Source: Halomonas litopenaei
GTDB taxonomy: Bacteria; Pseudomonadota; Gammaproteobacteria; Pseudomonadales; Halomonadaceae
Length of the DNA: 64,000 nucleotides
Direction: 5' to 3'
Assembly: GCF_017303055.1 (NCBI RefSeq)
Contig: NZ_JAEKJT010000003.1
Coordinates: 372,001-436,000 of the forward strand
Position numbers and translations under genes: made by a program. Positions 19,278 through 27,745 of this stretch are shown in pieces (the first letter of the stretch is position 1; each line of letters begins with the position of its first letter). The notes under the pieces were generated by a model. The model saw nothing but the letters and a program-made list of their open reading frames with translations, was not told where the DNA came from and made no database searches.

Positions 19278-19290
19278 TATCAACAAGTTA
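19278..19290. promoter_or_regulatory. IHF consensus site upstream of the sigma-54 promoter
   Basis: TATCAACAAGTTA is an exact match to WATCAANNNNTTR. It lies 22 bases upstream of the -24 element in AT-rich DNA, the usual place for IHF to bend DNA towards an NtrC-type activator. I found no clear TGTC-N10-GACA GlrR site; a CGACATGTCG palindrome lies at 19341-19350. Confidence 0.6.
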
Positions 19291-19418
19291 AAAAATAAGA
19301 AACGTCACCAAACTGTGCTGTAAGCTCAATCAGCGTCGATCGACATGTCGCCCACGACCAAAAACGTCTCTGTTTGCCGACGCAATTTCAGGATTTTTTC
19401 AGAAAACCTGGAAAAACA

Positions 19419-19458
19419 AAAAGATGCGGCGTCTCCTATTGGAGACGCCGCGTCTTTT
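19419..19458. terminator. Bidirectional terminator downstream of argA
   Basis: An 18-pair stem (one G-T pair) with a TATT loop is centred on GCGGCGTCTCC / GGAGACGCCGC (19426-19436 and 19441-19451). It has T-rich tails on both strands. It most likely ends the minus-strand argA transcript. The 19459-19610 stretch before it holds nothing else that I recognise. Confidence 0.85.
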
Positions 19459-19610
19459 CTGAGACTCCCTACCAACAACAGGGCTTGTCGCTAGGGCGGA
19501 TAAACCGGGCTGACAAACAGCGCTTGTCGGTGCCGACGGTCAATCTCCCCGCGAATGCACGCACGGCGATCATCGTGACCGGTCAGCTACTCACCCGGAG
19601 CTTGCCTAGG

Positions 19611-20921
19611 CTATAACCCCTTGCAGAGAACCTTGGACTGCCGCGCATGATTGTAGGCATCGCGCCTGAGCGGAGGGAGCTCGTCCAGCGCCGATGGCAC
19701 GAAACCATGCTCCAGAAACCAGTGGGCCGTATGCGTCGTCAGTGCGAACAGACGCTGAATCCCCTGCCGCCGAGCTAGACGCTCGATCTCCGCCAGCAGG
19801 CGCTCCCCCCTGGCCCCACTGCGATAGTCAGGATGCACCGCCACGCAGGCCAGCTCGGCGACGCTTGCGTCAGTGAAACGGTGCAGTGCGGCGCAACCGA
19901 TCACCATGCCATCCCGCTCGATGACCAGGTAGTCATCAATTTCATGCTCCAGTCGCTCGCGGGAACGTGGCACCAGCATACCGCGCTTCTCGAGGGGCTC
20001 CAGCAGCTCGAGCAACCCTCCGATATCATCGATCTCGGCCGCTCGGAGCTGCTCATAGCGATGCTCAGTGATCATGGTGCCGACACCATCACGGGTGAAC
20101 AGCTCGGCCAGCAATGCATCCGCATCACGCCAGGACAGCAGGTGGGTGCGCGCCACCCCATGGGTGGCCGCCTCGCAGGCGGCCTCCAGATGTCGCGAGC
20201 GCTCTTCCGCCGGATCAGCCTCGGCCAACAGCGGGCGCGCCTGGGCAGGGGTGAGCTGGCGTAACAGCTGCCCGCCCTCATCGCACAGGCCGTCGGACTG
20301 CCCCAGCAGGATCAGCTTGTCGGCCTTGAGCGCCACAGCGACCTGCTGGGCGACTTCTGCCGCATCCAGGTCAAACACTTCGCCGGTGCTGGAGAAGCCA
20401 AGCGGTGGCAACAACACCAGCGACTGCTGGTCGAGCAAGGCCCGCACCGCACCAGAGCGCACCCGGCGCACCTCGCCGGAGCGTTGAAAGTCGACACCGT
20501 CACGCACGCCCAGCGGCTTGGCCATGACCAGATTGCCGGACACGGTCGTCAGCTCGATGCCATGCAGCGGCGTATTGGGTAGCCCCAGCGACAGCCGTGC
20601 TTCCAGCCACAGACGCTGCTCGGCGGCGACACGCTCCACCCGAGCCATGATGGTGTCGTCGGCCACCCAACGTGCCTGGTGGCGCACCGGAACGATGCCC
20701 TCACTGTCGAGCACGGCGTGCACCTGGTGACGAATGCCAAAGACCACCACCAGCTTGACCCCCAGGGTATGCAGCAGTGCCAGATCCTGAATCAGGGACT
20801 CGCCTCGGCCGGCCGCCATCGCCTCCCCTTCGACCAGCACCACAAAGGTTCGGCCTCGGTGGGCATTGATGTAGGGGGATGAGTGGCGAAACCAGTCAAC
20901 GAAGGAGAAAGAGGTAGTCAA
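19611..20921 (-). CDS. argA: N-acetylglutamate synthase
   Basis: A 436-residue enzyme for the first step of arginine synthesis, acetylation of glutamate by acetyl-CoA. An amino-acid-kinase-like domain (about 1-290) starts FVDWFRHSSPYINAHRGRTF, the family's N-terminal signature. A GNAT domain (about 295-436) contains VAVHPDYRSGARGERLL for CoA binding. Length matches classical ArgA (about 440). It is transcribed alone and ends at a strong bidirectional terminator. I could not recognise an ArgR box upstream. Confidence 0.95.
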   Translation of the reverse strand: MTTSFSFVDWFRHSSPYINAHRGRTFVVLVEGEAMAAGRGESLIQDLALLHTLGVKLVVVFGIRHQVHAVLDSEGIVPVRHQARWVADDTIMARVERVAAEQRLWLEARLSLGLPNTPLHGIELTTVSGNLVMAKPLGVRDGVDFQRSGEVRRVRSGAVRALLDQQSLVLLPPLGFSSTGEVFDLDAAEVAQQVAVALKADKLILLGQSDGLCDEGGQLLRQLTPAQARPLLAEADPAEERSRHLEAACEAATHGVARTHLLSWRDADALLAELFTRDGVGTMITEHRYEQLRAAEIDDIGGLLELLEPLEKRGMLVPRSRERLEHEIDDYLVIERDGMVIGCAALHRFTDASVAELACVAVHPDYRSGARGERLLAEIERLARRQGIQRLFALTTHTAHWFLEHGFVPSALDELPPLRRDAYNHARQSKVLCKGL

Positions 20922-21020
20922 GGACCGAACCTGCTGCAGCGGACGAGGGGAATGATGGAGTCATCACTATATCAGAGCCTGCTGGCGCTCCACACCTGCG
21001 CGCCCAGGGTCGCAAACGAC

Positions 21021-21042
21021 GACGGCGCCCGCAGGCGCCGTC
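21021..21042 (-). terminator. Hairpin terminator after pit
   Basis: A perfect 9-base stem, GACGGCGCC / GGCGCCGTC, has a CGCA loop and begins 24 bases after the pit stop on the minus strand. Only a short TTT follows. Confidence 0.55.
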
Positions 21043-21065
21043 GATATCCAGGGCAGACACTGAGA

Positions 21066-22331
21066 TCAGTTGAAGATGCCCTTGAACATGAAGAAGAACA
21101 TGATGGCAAGACCCGCACCCGCCGGCAGCGTGATCAGCCAAGACATCACGATGGTGCCGATGACGCGCAGGTTGAGCGCGGCCAGACCGCGTGCCAGTCC
21201 CACACCAAGCACCGCACCTACCAGCGTATGGGTGGTCGAGATCGGCAGACCGGTGCCCGATGCCAGCACCACCGTGGTGGCGGCGGCCAGGGTCGCGGCG
21301 AAGCCACGGCTCGGCGTCAGTTCGGTGATGCCGGTCCCCACGGTGGCGATGACCTTGTGGCCATAGGTCACCAGGCCGACGACGATACCCCCGCCGCCGA
21401 GCACCAGCACCCACCAGGGCACAGCCGACGCCCCTTGAATGCTGCCGTGCTCATGCACCACGCTGATGACCGCCGCCAGCGGGCCCACGGCGTTGGCCAC
21501 GTCGTTGGAGCCATGGGCAAACGCCATGGCGCAGGCGGTAAAGATCATCAGTACGCCGAAGACTCGCTCGACCCCTTCAAAGCCGAAGGCATCGGTCTTG
21601 CGCTGGCTGCGATCGATGCTGCGCTCACGCCAGACACCCAGACCCGCCAGCGCCACACCAAAGGCCAAGGCAATCAGCAGGCTCTCGAAGGGCGCCAGGT
21701 GCAGACCCACATGCTTGAGGCCCTTGGTCAAGGTCACCATGGCGACGATGAAGCCGACCAGGAACACATACATGGGCACGTAGCGCTTGGCCGCGACGAA
21801 CGGATCGTCGGCCTCGAAGACCAGGCGCTGGACCGATTTGAACAGCATGAAGCCAATGGAACCCGCCAGCAGCGGGGACACGATCCAGCTGGCGGCGATC
21901 TGGCCGACCTTGCTCCAACCGACGGCCTCGATACCAAGGCCGGCCAGGGCAAAACCGACAATCGCGCCGACGATGGAGTGGGTGGTGGACACCGGCCAGC
22001 CCTTCATCGAGGCGATCAACAGCCAGGTCCCTGCCGCCAGCAGCGAGGCCAGCATGCCGTAGACCAAAAGTTGTGGATCGTTTTCGAGCAGCGCCGGATT
22101 GATGATGCCTTTGCGGATCGTTTCCGTGACCTGGCCACCGGCCAGCCAGGCGCCGAGGAATTCGAAGATGACGGCGATAATGATCGCCTGTTTGATGGTG
22201 ACCGCCCGAGACCCTACCGAGGTCCCCATGGCGTTGGCGACGTCATTGGCGCCGACACCCCAGGCCATGAAGAAACCAAACACGCAGGCCAGTAGGATGA
22301 AGATGTCACCGTGCTGGGCAATGATCGACAT
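21066..22331 (-). CDS. pit: Inorganic phosphate transporter, Pit family
   Basis: A 421-residue membrane protein with about ten helices in two inverted repeats. Each repeat has the Pit signature: GANDVANAMGTSVGSRA near residue 27 and HGSNDVANAVGPLAAV near residue 270. The conserved PVSTTHSIVGAIVG and PISTTHTLVGAVLG pairs are also present. It should import metal-phosphate by proton symport. It is the second gene of an operon with the DUF47 protein; the 83-base spacer between them contains a 20-base palindrome. Confidence 0.94.
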   Translation of the reverse strand: MSIIAQHGDIFILLACVFGFFMAWGVGANDVANAMGTSVGSRAVTIKQAIIIAVIFEFLGAWLAGGQVTETIRKGIINPALLENDPQLLVYGMLASLLAAGTWLLIASMKGWPVSTTHSIVGAIVGFALAGLGIEAVGWSKVGQIAASWIVSPLLAGSIGFMLFKSVQRLVFEADDPFVAAKRYVPMYVFLVGFIVAMVTLTKGLKHVGLHLAPFESLLIALAFGVALAGLGVWRERSIDRSQRKTDAFGFEGVERVFGVLMIFTACAMAFAHGSNDVANAVGPLAAVISVVHEHGSIQGASAVPWWVLVLGGGGIVVGLVTYGHKVIATVGTGITELTPSRGFAATLAAATTVVLASGTGLPISTTHTLVGAVLGVGLARGLAALNLRVIGTIVMSWLITLPAGAGLAIMFFFMFKGIFN

Positions 22332-22378
22332 GGGAGAAGATCCCTTGATTGCTGACTGAGGAAACTCTGAATGACGTC

Positions 22379-22398
22379 AGGCCGCGCTAGCGCGGCCT
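22379..22398. repeat. Perfect 20-base palindrome between the DUF47 gene and pit
   Basis: AGGCCGCGCTAGCGCGGCCT is fully self-complementary. It lies in the 83-base spacer upstream of pit and could form a hairpin that limits read-through or protects the 3' end of the first gene's message. Confidence 0.5.
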
Positions 22399-22414
22399 GT
22401 AGGAGCGACGGTCT

Positions 22415-23095
22415 TCAATTCGCCGTCATGATCTGGAGGCGACTGCCGACCCGCTCGGCGCGGTCCGACACTTCACCGATCCATTCGATGATCTGATAGA
22501 GGAACATCACGTCAACCGGCGGCAGGTCCTTCTCGAGGACAAACAGCTGGCGGCGAATGGCGATCTGCTGCTCGTCGGCACGTTGTTCCAGCGCGTGCAG
22601 ATCACGAATCAGCTTCTGCATCAGCTCGGTCACGTTCTTGCCGAAGCCGGACTCGAGCAGGTCCTTGAGCTCTTCCAGGGCCTGGCGTGCCTGGGCGACA
22701 CAGTCCACCGATGTGGCGATGTACTCGCGCATCGGCGTCGCCAGGGAGTCAGGCACCTGCATCTGACGCCCGAGCATGATGCCGGTGATATCGCGGGTCT
22801 TGTTGGCGATCTTGTCCTGCACGCTGACCAGATCGAGCAGGTCAGAGCGAGATACCGGCAAGAACAGGGTATTGGGCAAGTTGAGACGCAGCTCGGTCTT
22901 GAGCGAGTCGGCCTCATGCTCGAGTCGAGTGATCACTTCGCGGTGCGCGGCGGCAGCATCCCAGTCACCCTGCAGCGTTGCCTCGAAGAACGGCAACAGC
23001 TCAGCAGAGCAGTCGTGGGCCTTTTCGATGTGGGCCAGCAGCGGTTGAAACGGGGAGCGGCCAAACATCGCCGAAAACGGATTTGATGTCACCAT
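22415..23095 (-). CDS. DUF47/PhoU-like Pit accessory protein
   Basis: A 226-residue all-helical protein of the TIGR00153/DUF47 family, homologous to E. coli YkaA. Recognisable segments are SPFQPLLAHIEKAHDCSAEL, LLDLVSVQDKIANKTRDI and the closing DVMFLYQIIEWIGEVSDRAE, an acidic PhoU-like metal-binding helix. These proteins are almost always encoded directly before a pit gene, as here, and are thought to regulate its activity. No clear ribosome binding site precedes the ATG at 23095. A later in-frame ATG (Met10) is possible. Confidence 0.9.
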   Translation of the reverse strand: MVTSNPFSAMFGRSPFQPLLAHIEKAHDCSAELLPFFEATLQGDWDAAAAHREVITRLEHEADSLKTELRLNLPNTLFLPVSRSDLLDLVSVQDKIANKTRDITGIMLGRQMQVPDSLATPMREYIATSVDCVAQARQALEELKDLLESGFGKNVTELMQKLIRDLHALEQRADEQQIAIRRQLFVLEKDLPPVDVMFLYQIIEWIGEVSDRAERVGSRLQIMTAN

Positions 23096-23229
23096 AGGGA
23101 GTCACGGACACTGGAGAAATGGCGGCGACAGTATAGTGACCCCAAACTGTCACGTCATGGAAAAGTTACCGTCATCACCGCGTAACCTTGACCCGGTCCA
23201 CATTCCCTTTGGCACGCCAGGACACCACC
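23096..23229. promoter_or_regulatory. Divergent control region, DUF47-pit / CYTH gene
   Basis: CTGTCAC (23147-23153) and CCGTCAT (23169-23175) are exactly 22 bases apart, twice the 11-base step of a PHO box, but the middle repeat is missing. An inverted repeat GACAGT-N13-ACTGTC spans 23127-23151. A minus-strand TATACT at about 23129-23134 may be the -10 for the DUF47-pit operon. Confidence 0.3.
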
Positions 23230-24126
23230 ATGAGCCATGAAATCGAACTGAAGCTCGCCCTTGGGCAGCATGGCCCCGACGCGCTGCGCCGCCACCCTCG
23301 CCTGGCCGGCGCCGACAGCCAGCGCAAGACGCTGATCAATACCTACTTCGACACCCCTGAAGATGACCTGAAAAAGGCACGCGTCGCCCTCCGGCTCAGA
23401 AAGATCGGCGACCAGTGGCTGCAGACCTTGAAAACCAGTGGCCAGGGCAGCTCCGGCTTGTCCACCCGTGGCGAGTGGGAGTGGCAGGTAGACGGCGACC
23501 AGCTGGACCTCGACGGTCTGCGTGACTTGCCGCCCTTTCAGGCGCTGGCCGATGACGTCGATATCGATGTGCTGCTGTCGCGCCTGAGACCTCGCTTCAC
23601 CACCAACTTCCAGCGCCAGCTGTGGTGGGTAGACAGCGATGGCAGCCAGATCGAAGTCGCCCTCGACGAGGGCTCCATCGAGGTGGGCGAGGCCTGCTGC
23701 GTCATTCGTGAGCTGGAGCTCGAACTCAAGCAGGGTGAGGCGTCGCGCCTGCTCGAACTGGCCGAGGGCTTCGCTGAAAGCGTGCCGCTGCGGCCTTCCG
23801 ACTCGAGCAAGGCCGCACGCGGCACCGCCCTCACCCAAGGCTGGCAACTGCCCCTTGGCAGAGGACCACAGGATCGCCTGCACCAGGTGGTCGTTGCTCT
23901 GGATGCCTACGCAGATACCCAGCAGCAGCGCTGGCGCGAGGCCGCCTGCGAGGCGCTTGGACACCTAGCCGAGGACAGCGACAGTGCCGACATCAGCCAC
24001 GACGCTCACAGCTTGCGCGACGCGTTGCAGCAGGCACCGCAGGAGCAGGACTGGCTCACCTCGGAGATGGGAGCGCTATTGTTGCGGTTGGGTCGCCGGC
24101 TACCCCAGAGCGTCGAGATGGAGTAA
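23230..24126 (+). CDS. CYTH-domain inorganic triphosphatase
   Basis: A 298-residue protein. The CYTH signature EIELKL occurs at residues 4-9 (ExExK), and the tunnel fold continues through residue 200 with repeated basic and acidic strands (KARVALRLRKIGDQWLQTLKTSG, REWEWQVDGD, RELELELKQGE). The remaining 90 residues are helical and too short for a full CHAD domain. Members such as E. coli YgiF hydrolyse inorganic triphosphate. The ATG at 23230 is chosen over the in-frame ATG-like start at 23188 because the CYTH motif must be N-terminal and AGGA lies 8 bases upstream. Confidence 0.85.
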   Translation: MSHEIELKLALGQHGPDALRRHPRLAGADSQRKTLINTYFDTPEDDLKKARVALRLRKIGDQWLQTLKTSGQGSSGLSTRGEWEWQVDGDQLDLDGLRDLPPFQALADDVDIDVLLSRLRPRFTTNFQRQLWWVDSDGSQIEVALDEGSIEVGEACCVIRELELELKQGEASRLLELAEGFAESVPLRPSDSSKAARGTALTQGWQLPLGRGPQDRLHQVVVALDAYADTQQQRWREAACEALGHLAEDSDSADISHDAHSLRDALQQAPQEQDWLTSEMGALLLRLGRRLPQSVEME

Positions 24127-24142
24127 CGTCAGTGACGAGGTA

Positions 24143-24162
24143 GCGCGCCGTCTACGGCGCGC
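24143..24162. terminator. GC-rich hairpin after the CYTH gene
   Basis: GCGCGCCG / CGGCGCGC (24143-24150 and 24155-24162) forms an 8-base stem with a TCTA loop, 17 bases after the stop. There is no T run, so it may act as an mRNA 3' stabiliser. Confidence 0.4.
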
Positions 24163-24192
24163 CCACCCCAGGCCTGTATCCCGATCGATCAG

Positions 24193-24256
24193 GCCCTGTG
24201 TCGCTCAGACCCTGTATCGAGCAGCCCTTGTATCGAACAGACCCTGGCCGATACAG
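24193..24256. repeat. Tandem repeat, four 16-base units
   Basis: Four contiguous 16-base units follow the pattern NCCYTGTRTCGNNCAG: 24193-24208, 24209-24224, 24225-24240 and 24241-24256, the last one the most divergent. A related CCTGTATC copy lies just upstream (24173-24180), and a CCCTATCTATCAG / CCCTATCTCTCAC pair follows (about 24296-24320). The array fills the gap before the ion channel gene. There are no spacers, so it is not a CRISPR array. Confidence 0.75.
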
Positions 24257-24342
24257 ATCATGATCACGCTTATGTCTCTCACGACTGTCTCTCAGCCCTA
24301 TCTATCAGCCCTATCTCTCACTACAGCGAAAGGAAAGCGCCC

Positions 24343-25278
24343 GTGATCAATGGCCATAAGCCGGCTGCCGAAGGCCTCAAGACTCGCGTGTTTCAGATCA
24401 TCTTCGAGTCCGACACGCGCCTTGCCAAAGGCTTCGATATTGCCCTGATCACGGCCATTCTCCTCAGCGTGCTGGTAGTGGTGCTTGAGAGTGTGGATGG
24501 ACTGCGCGCCGAGCATGGAGAGCTGTTTCGCTCGCTGGAATGGACCTTCACGATTCTCTTCACTATCGAGCTTGGCCTGCGGCTCTACTGCCTGGAGCGC
24601 CCACTCAACTACTTGAAGAGCTTCTACGGCGCCGTTGACCTGATCGCGATCCTGCCAAGTTGGCTGGCGCTCCTGATTCCCGGCGCACAGTCGCTGATCG
24701 TGATTCGTCTGCTCAGAAGCCTGCGCATCTTCCGAGTACTGCGACTGATGGAGTTCGTCGGCGAAGGCAGGTTGCTGATCGATGCCCTGAAACGCAGCGG
24801 CCATCAGATCTTTCTGTTTCTGTTCACCGTGTTCATGCTGGTCACGATCTTCGCCTCCCTGATGTACTTGATAGAGCCCAGGGAAGCGGGCTTCACCAGT
24901 ATCCCCGTCGCCATCTACTGGGCGGTGGTCACGCTGACCACCGTCGGCTATGGCGATATCTCACCGGTCACACCGCTGGGCCAGGCGATCAGTGTGGTGG
25001 TCATGCTGATCGGCTACTCGATCATCGCGGTGCCCACCGGCGTGTTCTCCGCCGAGGTCATCCGTTCGATCCGATCAGACCGCTACTCGGACGAGGCCTG
25101 CCCTGGCTGCGGCCATGACCGTCATGAGCAGCGGGCCAAGTACTGCCTGATCTGTGGCACCTGGCTGGACGAGGAAACGCCGGACCCCAACGCCCCAGAG
25201 CCAGAACCCGAACCTGAGTCTGAATCAGAGGGCGACGCGGGCGATGAACAAACGCCCAGCCCTGCTGACGACAAATAG
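24343..25278 (+). CDS. Voltage-gated potassium channel-like ion transporter with zinc-ribbon tail
   Basis: A 311-residue six-helix cation channel. S1-S3 cover about residues 30-110. S4 (118-138) carries regularly spaced Arg (IRLLRSLRIFRVLR). The pore has the potassium selectivity filter TTVGYGD (199-205), then S6. The cytoplasmic tail contains CPGC-N11-CLIC (Cys253, 256, 268 and 271), which looks like a zinc ribbon, and ends in a Pro/Glu-rich acidic stretch. Start is GTG at 24343 with AAGGAAAG upstream. The Kv-like core is common in bacteria; the zinc ribbon is the unusual feature. Confidence 0.88.
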   Translation: MINGHKPAAEGLKTRVFQIIFESDTRLAKGFDIALITAILLSVLVVVLESVDGLRAEHGELFRSLEWTFTILFTIELGLRLYCLERPLNYLKSFYGAVDLIAILPSWLALLIPGAQSLIVIRLLRSLRIFRVLRLMEFVGEGRLLIDALKRSGHQIFLFLFTVFMLVTIFASLMYLIEPREAGFTSIPVAIYWAVVTLTTVGYGDISPVTPLGQAISVVVMLIGYSIIAVPTGVFSAEVIRSIRSDRYSDEACPGCGHDRHEQRAKYCLICGTWLDEETPDPNAPEPEPEPESESEGDAGDEQTPSPADDK

Positions 25279-25334
25279 ACAGCTCGCACTCACCATGCCT
25301 CGGGGCAGGCTTCCCCGGGGCAACTCCGGCTCGC

Positions 25335-25958
25335 CTACTCGGTGAACGGCGCAACATCCCCACGGCCTTCACGCACGATGACGGGCGGCATCTCGCGCAG
25401 ATCGATGACGCTGGTGGGCTCGAGCGTGCAGGCCCCGGCATCGATGATCAGGTCGAGATGCGCACCGAAGCGGTCACGAATCTCTTCCGGATCGGTCATA
25501 GGCAGCGTCTCGTCCACGGGAATCAGAGTCACGCTCATCAAGGGTTCGCCCAGCCGCTCCAACAGCGCTCTCGATATCTCGTGGTCCGGCACCCGCACGC
25601 CGATCGAGCGGCGCTTGGGATGCAGCAACAGCCGGGGCACTTCCGTGGTGGCGTTGAGGATAAAGGTGTAAGCACCAGGCGTATGAGCCTTGAGCAAGCG
25701 GAAGACGGCATTGTCCACCTTGGCATACGTACCGATCTCGGATAGGTCCGAACACACCAGGGTGAAATTGTGCTTGTCATCCAACGAGCGCAGCCACTTG
25801 ATCTTCTCGATGGCCTTCTTGTCACCCAGATGACAGCCCAGGGCATAGCCCGAATCCGTCGGATAGGCCACCACGCCCCCCTTGTGGATGATCTCCACCG
25901 CGCGATCGATCAAGCGCTTCTGGGGGTTGTCCGGGTGTATCTGAAAATACTGAGTCAT
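25335..25958 (-). CDS. yciO: YciO/Sua5-family threonylcarbamoyl-AMP synthase-like protein
   Basis: A 207-residue YrdC/Sua5-fold protein. Motifs seen are GGVVAYPTDSGYALGCHLGD near residue 28, KRRSIGVRVPDHEI, and SVTLIP near the nucleotide site. The close match is E. coli YciO, a TsaC paralogue whose physiological role is uncertain. GGGAGG lies before the ATG at 25958; an upstream in-frame ATG at 25979 lacks a site. It lies downstream of rnm on the same strand, as in E. coli. Confidence 0.9.
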   Translation of the reverse strand: MTQYFQIHPDNPQKRLIDRAVEIIHKGGVVAYPTDSGYALGCHLGDKKAIEKIKWLRSLDDKHNFTLVCSDLSEIGTYAKVDNAVFRLLKAHTPGAYTFILNATTEVPRLLLHPKRRSIGVRVPDHEISRALLERLGEPLMSVTLIPVDETLPMTDPEEIRDRFGAHLDLIIDAGACTLEPTSVIDLREMPPVIVREGRGDVAPFTE

Positions 25959-26092
25959 GTCGCCTCCCTGGCGATGCAATAGAGCGTATGTAATGACAGC
26001 AGCGCATCAGGCATCCCGGGCATCCGCTGTCTTTCAGGCCTTGCTGTGAGCCTAGACCGAATTGCTCCGGACGGCGTCCTCGCTCGCGCCGC

Positions 26093-27031
26093 TCAGGCGG
26101 TCCACCGAGACAGCTGCGGATGGGTCCATACCGGCCGCACGGCAGTGCGCGGGACCGCCGTCATGGTACCTGGCGCCAGATGCCCCCCAGGAAAATGAAA
26201 ATCGCTGCCGAGGGATCCATACATGTCGCGTTCCATCAGCTGTCGCGCCAGATCCCGCGTGACGTCTGGATTCTGGGAACCGCTGACCAGTTCGGCTGCC
26301 TGTCCGCCAGCCGCACAGAACTCATCCAGCAGCAGACCACGCTTGCGCCGGGTCAGCTTGTAGCGCAAGGGATGAGCCAGCACCGCAACGCCGCCACTAT
26401 CGAGGATCCATTCGACGATTTCCGACAGATACGGCCAATGCGATTTCACGTCACCTATCTTGCCGTTGCCCAGATACTTGCCAAACGCGGTCGGCAGATC
26501 GGCCACCAGTCCCTCGGCGACCATGACATGGGCAAAGTCCGGGCGATTGAGCGGACGATCACTGCCGGCCCAGGCACGCGCCTTGGCCAGCCCGTCGCTC
26601 AGCCCGATGCGCTCCAGCCGCTTGGCGATAGTGTCGGCGCGTTTTTCCCGCGCCAGCGCCTGCCCGGCCAGACCGCTTTCGAGCAGGGGACCGGCGCCAC
26701 CAGGCAGCAAGCCCACCACATGGATATTGATCCCGCGCCACTGGCAGGAAAGCTCCGTGGCCGGCAGCAGTGACATGCCCAAGTCGCGGGCACGCTGGCC
26801 CGCCTCATCCACCCCAGCCAGGGTGTCATGATCGGTGAGAGCGACGTGGCTCAGCCCTTTCTGATGGCAAAGGTCCATCAGCGCAGTGGGTGCGAGAGCG
26901 CCATCCGAGGCCGTGGAATGCATGTGGAGGTCAACGGCGAGGGGCGCGCCTTCGAAGGTATCAACCAGCGCAGCGCGGCTGTCCAGCGCCGGCGTATCAG
27001 CAAGCGCAGGGGTATCAAAAAGGGAAGGCAT
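26093..27031 (-). CDS. rnm: PHP-domain 5'-3' exoribonuclease RNase AM
   Basis: A 312-residue PHP-family metallo-enzyme. Metal-binding motifs are DLHMHSTASDG (about residues 34-44), VALTDHDTLAG (about 63-73), TELSCQWRGINIHVVGL and VLAHPLRY. It corresponds to E. coli YciV/TrpH (Rnm), which trims 5' ends of rRNA and digests short RNA and phosphorylated nucleotides. The first 30 residues (PALADTPALDSRAAL) look like a variable extension. The pairing with yciO supports the assignment. Confidence 0.9.
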   Translation of the reverse strand: MPSLFDTPALADTPALDSRAALVDTFEGAPLAVDLHMHSTASDGALAPTALMDLCHQKGLSHVALTDHDTLAGVDEAGQRARDLGMSLLPATELSCQWRGINIHVVGLLPGGAGPLLESGLAGQALAREKRADTIAKRLERIGLSDGLAKARAWAGSDRPLNRPDFAHVMVAEGLVADLPTAFGKYLGNGKIGDVKSHWPYLSEIVEWILDSGGVAVLAHPLRYKLTRRKRGLLLDEFCAAGGQAAELVSGSQNPDVTRDLARQLMERDMYGSLGSDFHFPGGHLAPGTMTAVPRTAVRPVWTHPQLSRWTA

Positions 27032-27264
27032 GGGACAGGAAACTGGCTCCTCGACATGACGCCGGGCGGCGACTTTGACAGAATATGCCGTCCATGGTGC
27101 GCGTGGCGCCCGCCACGGTCAATGCTGACGCCCTGAACGCCAGCCTGTGCTGCCGCTCCGGTGACCGGTTCAACGGGCATTTACCTGTCCGCGCCGACGC
27201 CATCCGGTGATGCCAGTTAGCCTGCCCCAGCTGTCACGCTCGGGCCCTAATCGAGGAAGATGCG

Positions 27265-27564
27265 ATGCTCTACGCTATCATCAGTGAAGATGTGGATAAC
27301 AGCCTGGAACGGCGCCTGGCCGCGCGACCGGACCATCTGGCCCGCCTTGAAGCGCTGCGTGACGAAGGACGACTGGTGTTGGCTGGCCCGCACCCCGCCG
27401 TCGACAGCGACAACCCTGGAGATGCCGGATTCAGCGGCAGTCTGGTCGTGGCCGAATTTGCCGACCTGGCCACCGCCCAGGCCTGGGCGGACGCCGATCC
27501 CTACGTGATCGCGGGCGTCTACGCCAACGTCAGCGTCAAGCCTTTCAAGAAGGTCCTGCCCTGA
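27265..27564 (+). CDS. yciI: YciI-family protein
   Basis: A 99-residue ferredoxin-like-fold protein. It shows the family features [10 protein letters not shown] at the start, LVLAGPHPA in the middle and the conserved DPYVIAGVY near residue 80. The biochemical function is not established. It is divergent from rnm with a 233-base gap in which I see no other gene. In many gammaproteobacteria yciI, the septation gene yciB/ispZ, rnm and yciO are close together; no yciB is present here. Confidence 0.9.
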   Translation: MLYAIISEDVDNSLERRLAARPDHLARLEALRDEGRLVLAGPHPAVDSDNPGDAGFSGSLVVAEFADLATAQAWADADPYVIAGVYANVSVKPFKKVLP

Positions 27565-27708
27565 ACCAGGCACGCGCGACCCCGACACGTCGGTCGGGGC
27601 GCCATCACCCCTGAATCCAACGCAGCACCCTGTCAGCCAGCGAGCCAATGTGTCAGGCGTTCCGCTCCCCAGAACCTGGGGCCCCTCGCTGCGACGGCGC
27701 AGACGCCA

Positions 27709-27745
27709 TTATCCACAGCAGCTTGTTCACAGAGACTGTGGAAAA
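27709..27745. promoter_or_regulatory. Cluster of three DnaA boxes before mnmC
   Basis: A perfect TTATCCACA (27709-27717) is followed by TTGTTCACA (27723-27731) and, on the other strand, TTTTCCACA (27737-27745). All lie within 37 bases. Each of the last two has one mismatch to TTATNCACA. An inverted repeat GCTGTCA-N6-TGACAGC (27783-27802) follows. Confidence 0.6.

Noticed and set aside
23147..23175. Functional PHO box
   Set aside because: The required adjacent 11-base repeat is missing, so it is reported only as a weak observation.
24193..24256. CRISPR array
   Set aside because: Units are 16 bases, contiguous and without spacers, and there are no cas genes.
27709..27745. DnaA-box cluster as the replication origin
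   Set aside because: There is no AT-rich unwinding region and no dnaA, dnaN, rpmH or mnmG nearby.
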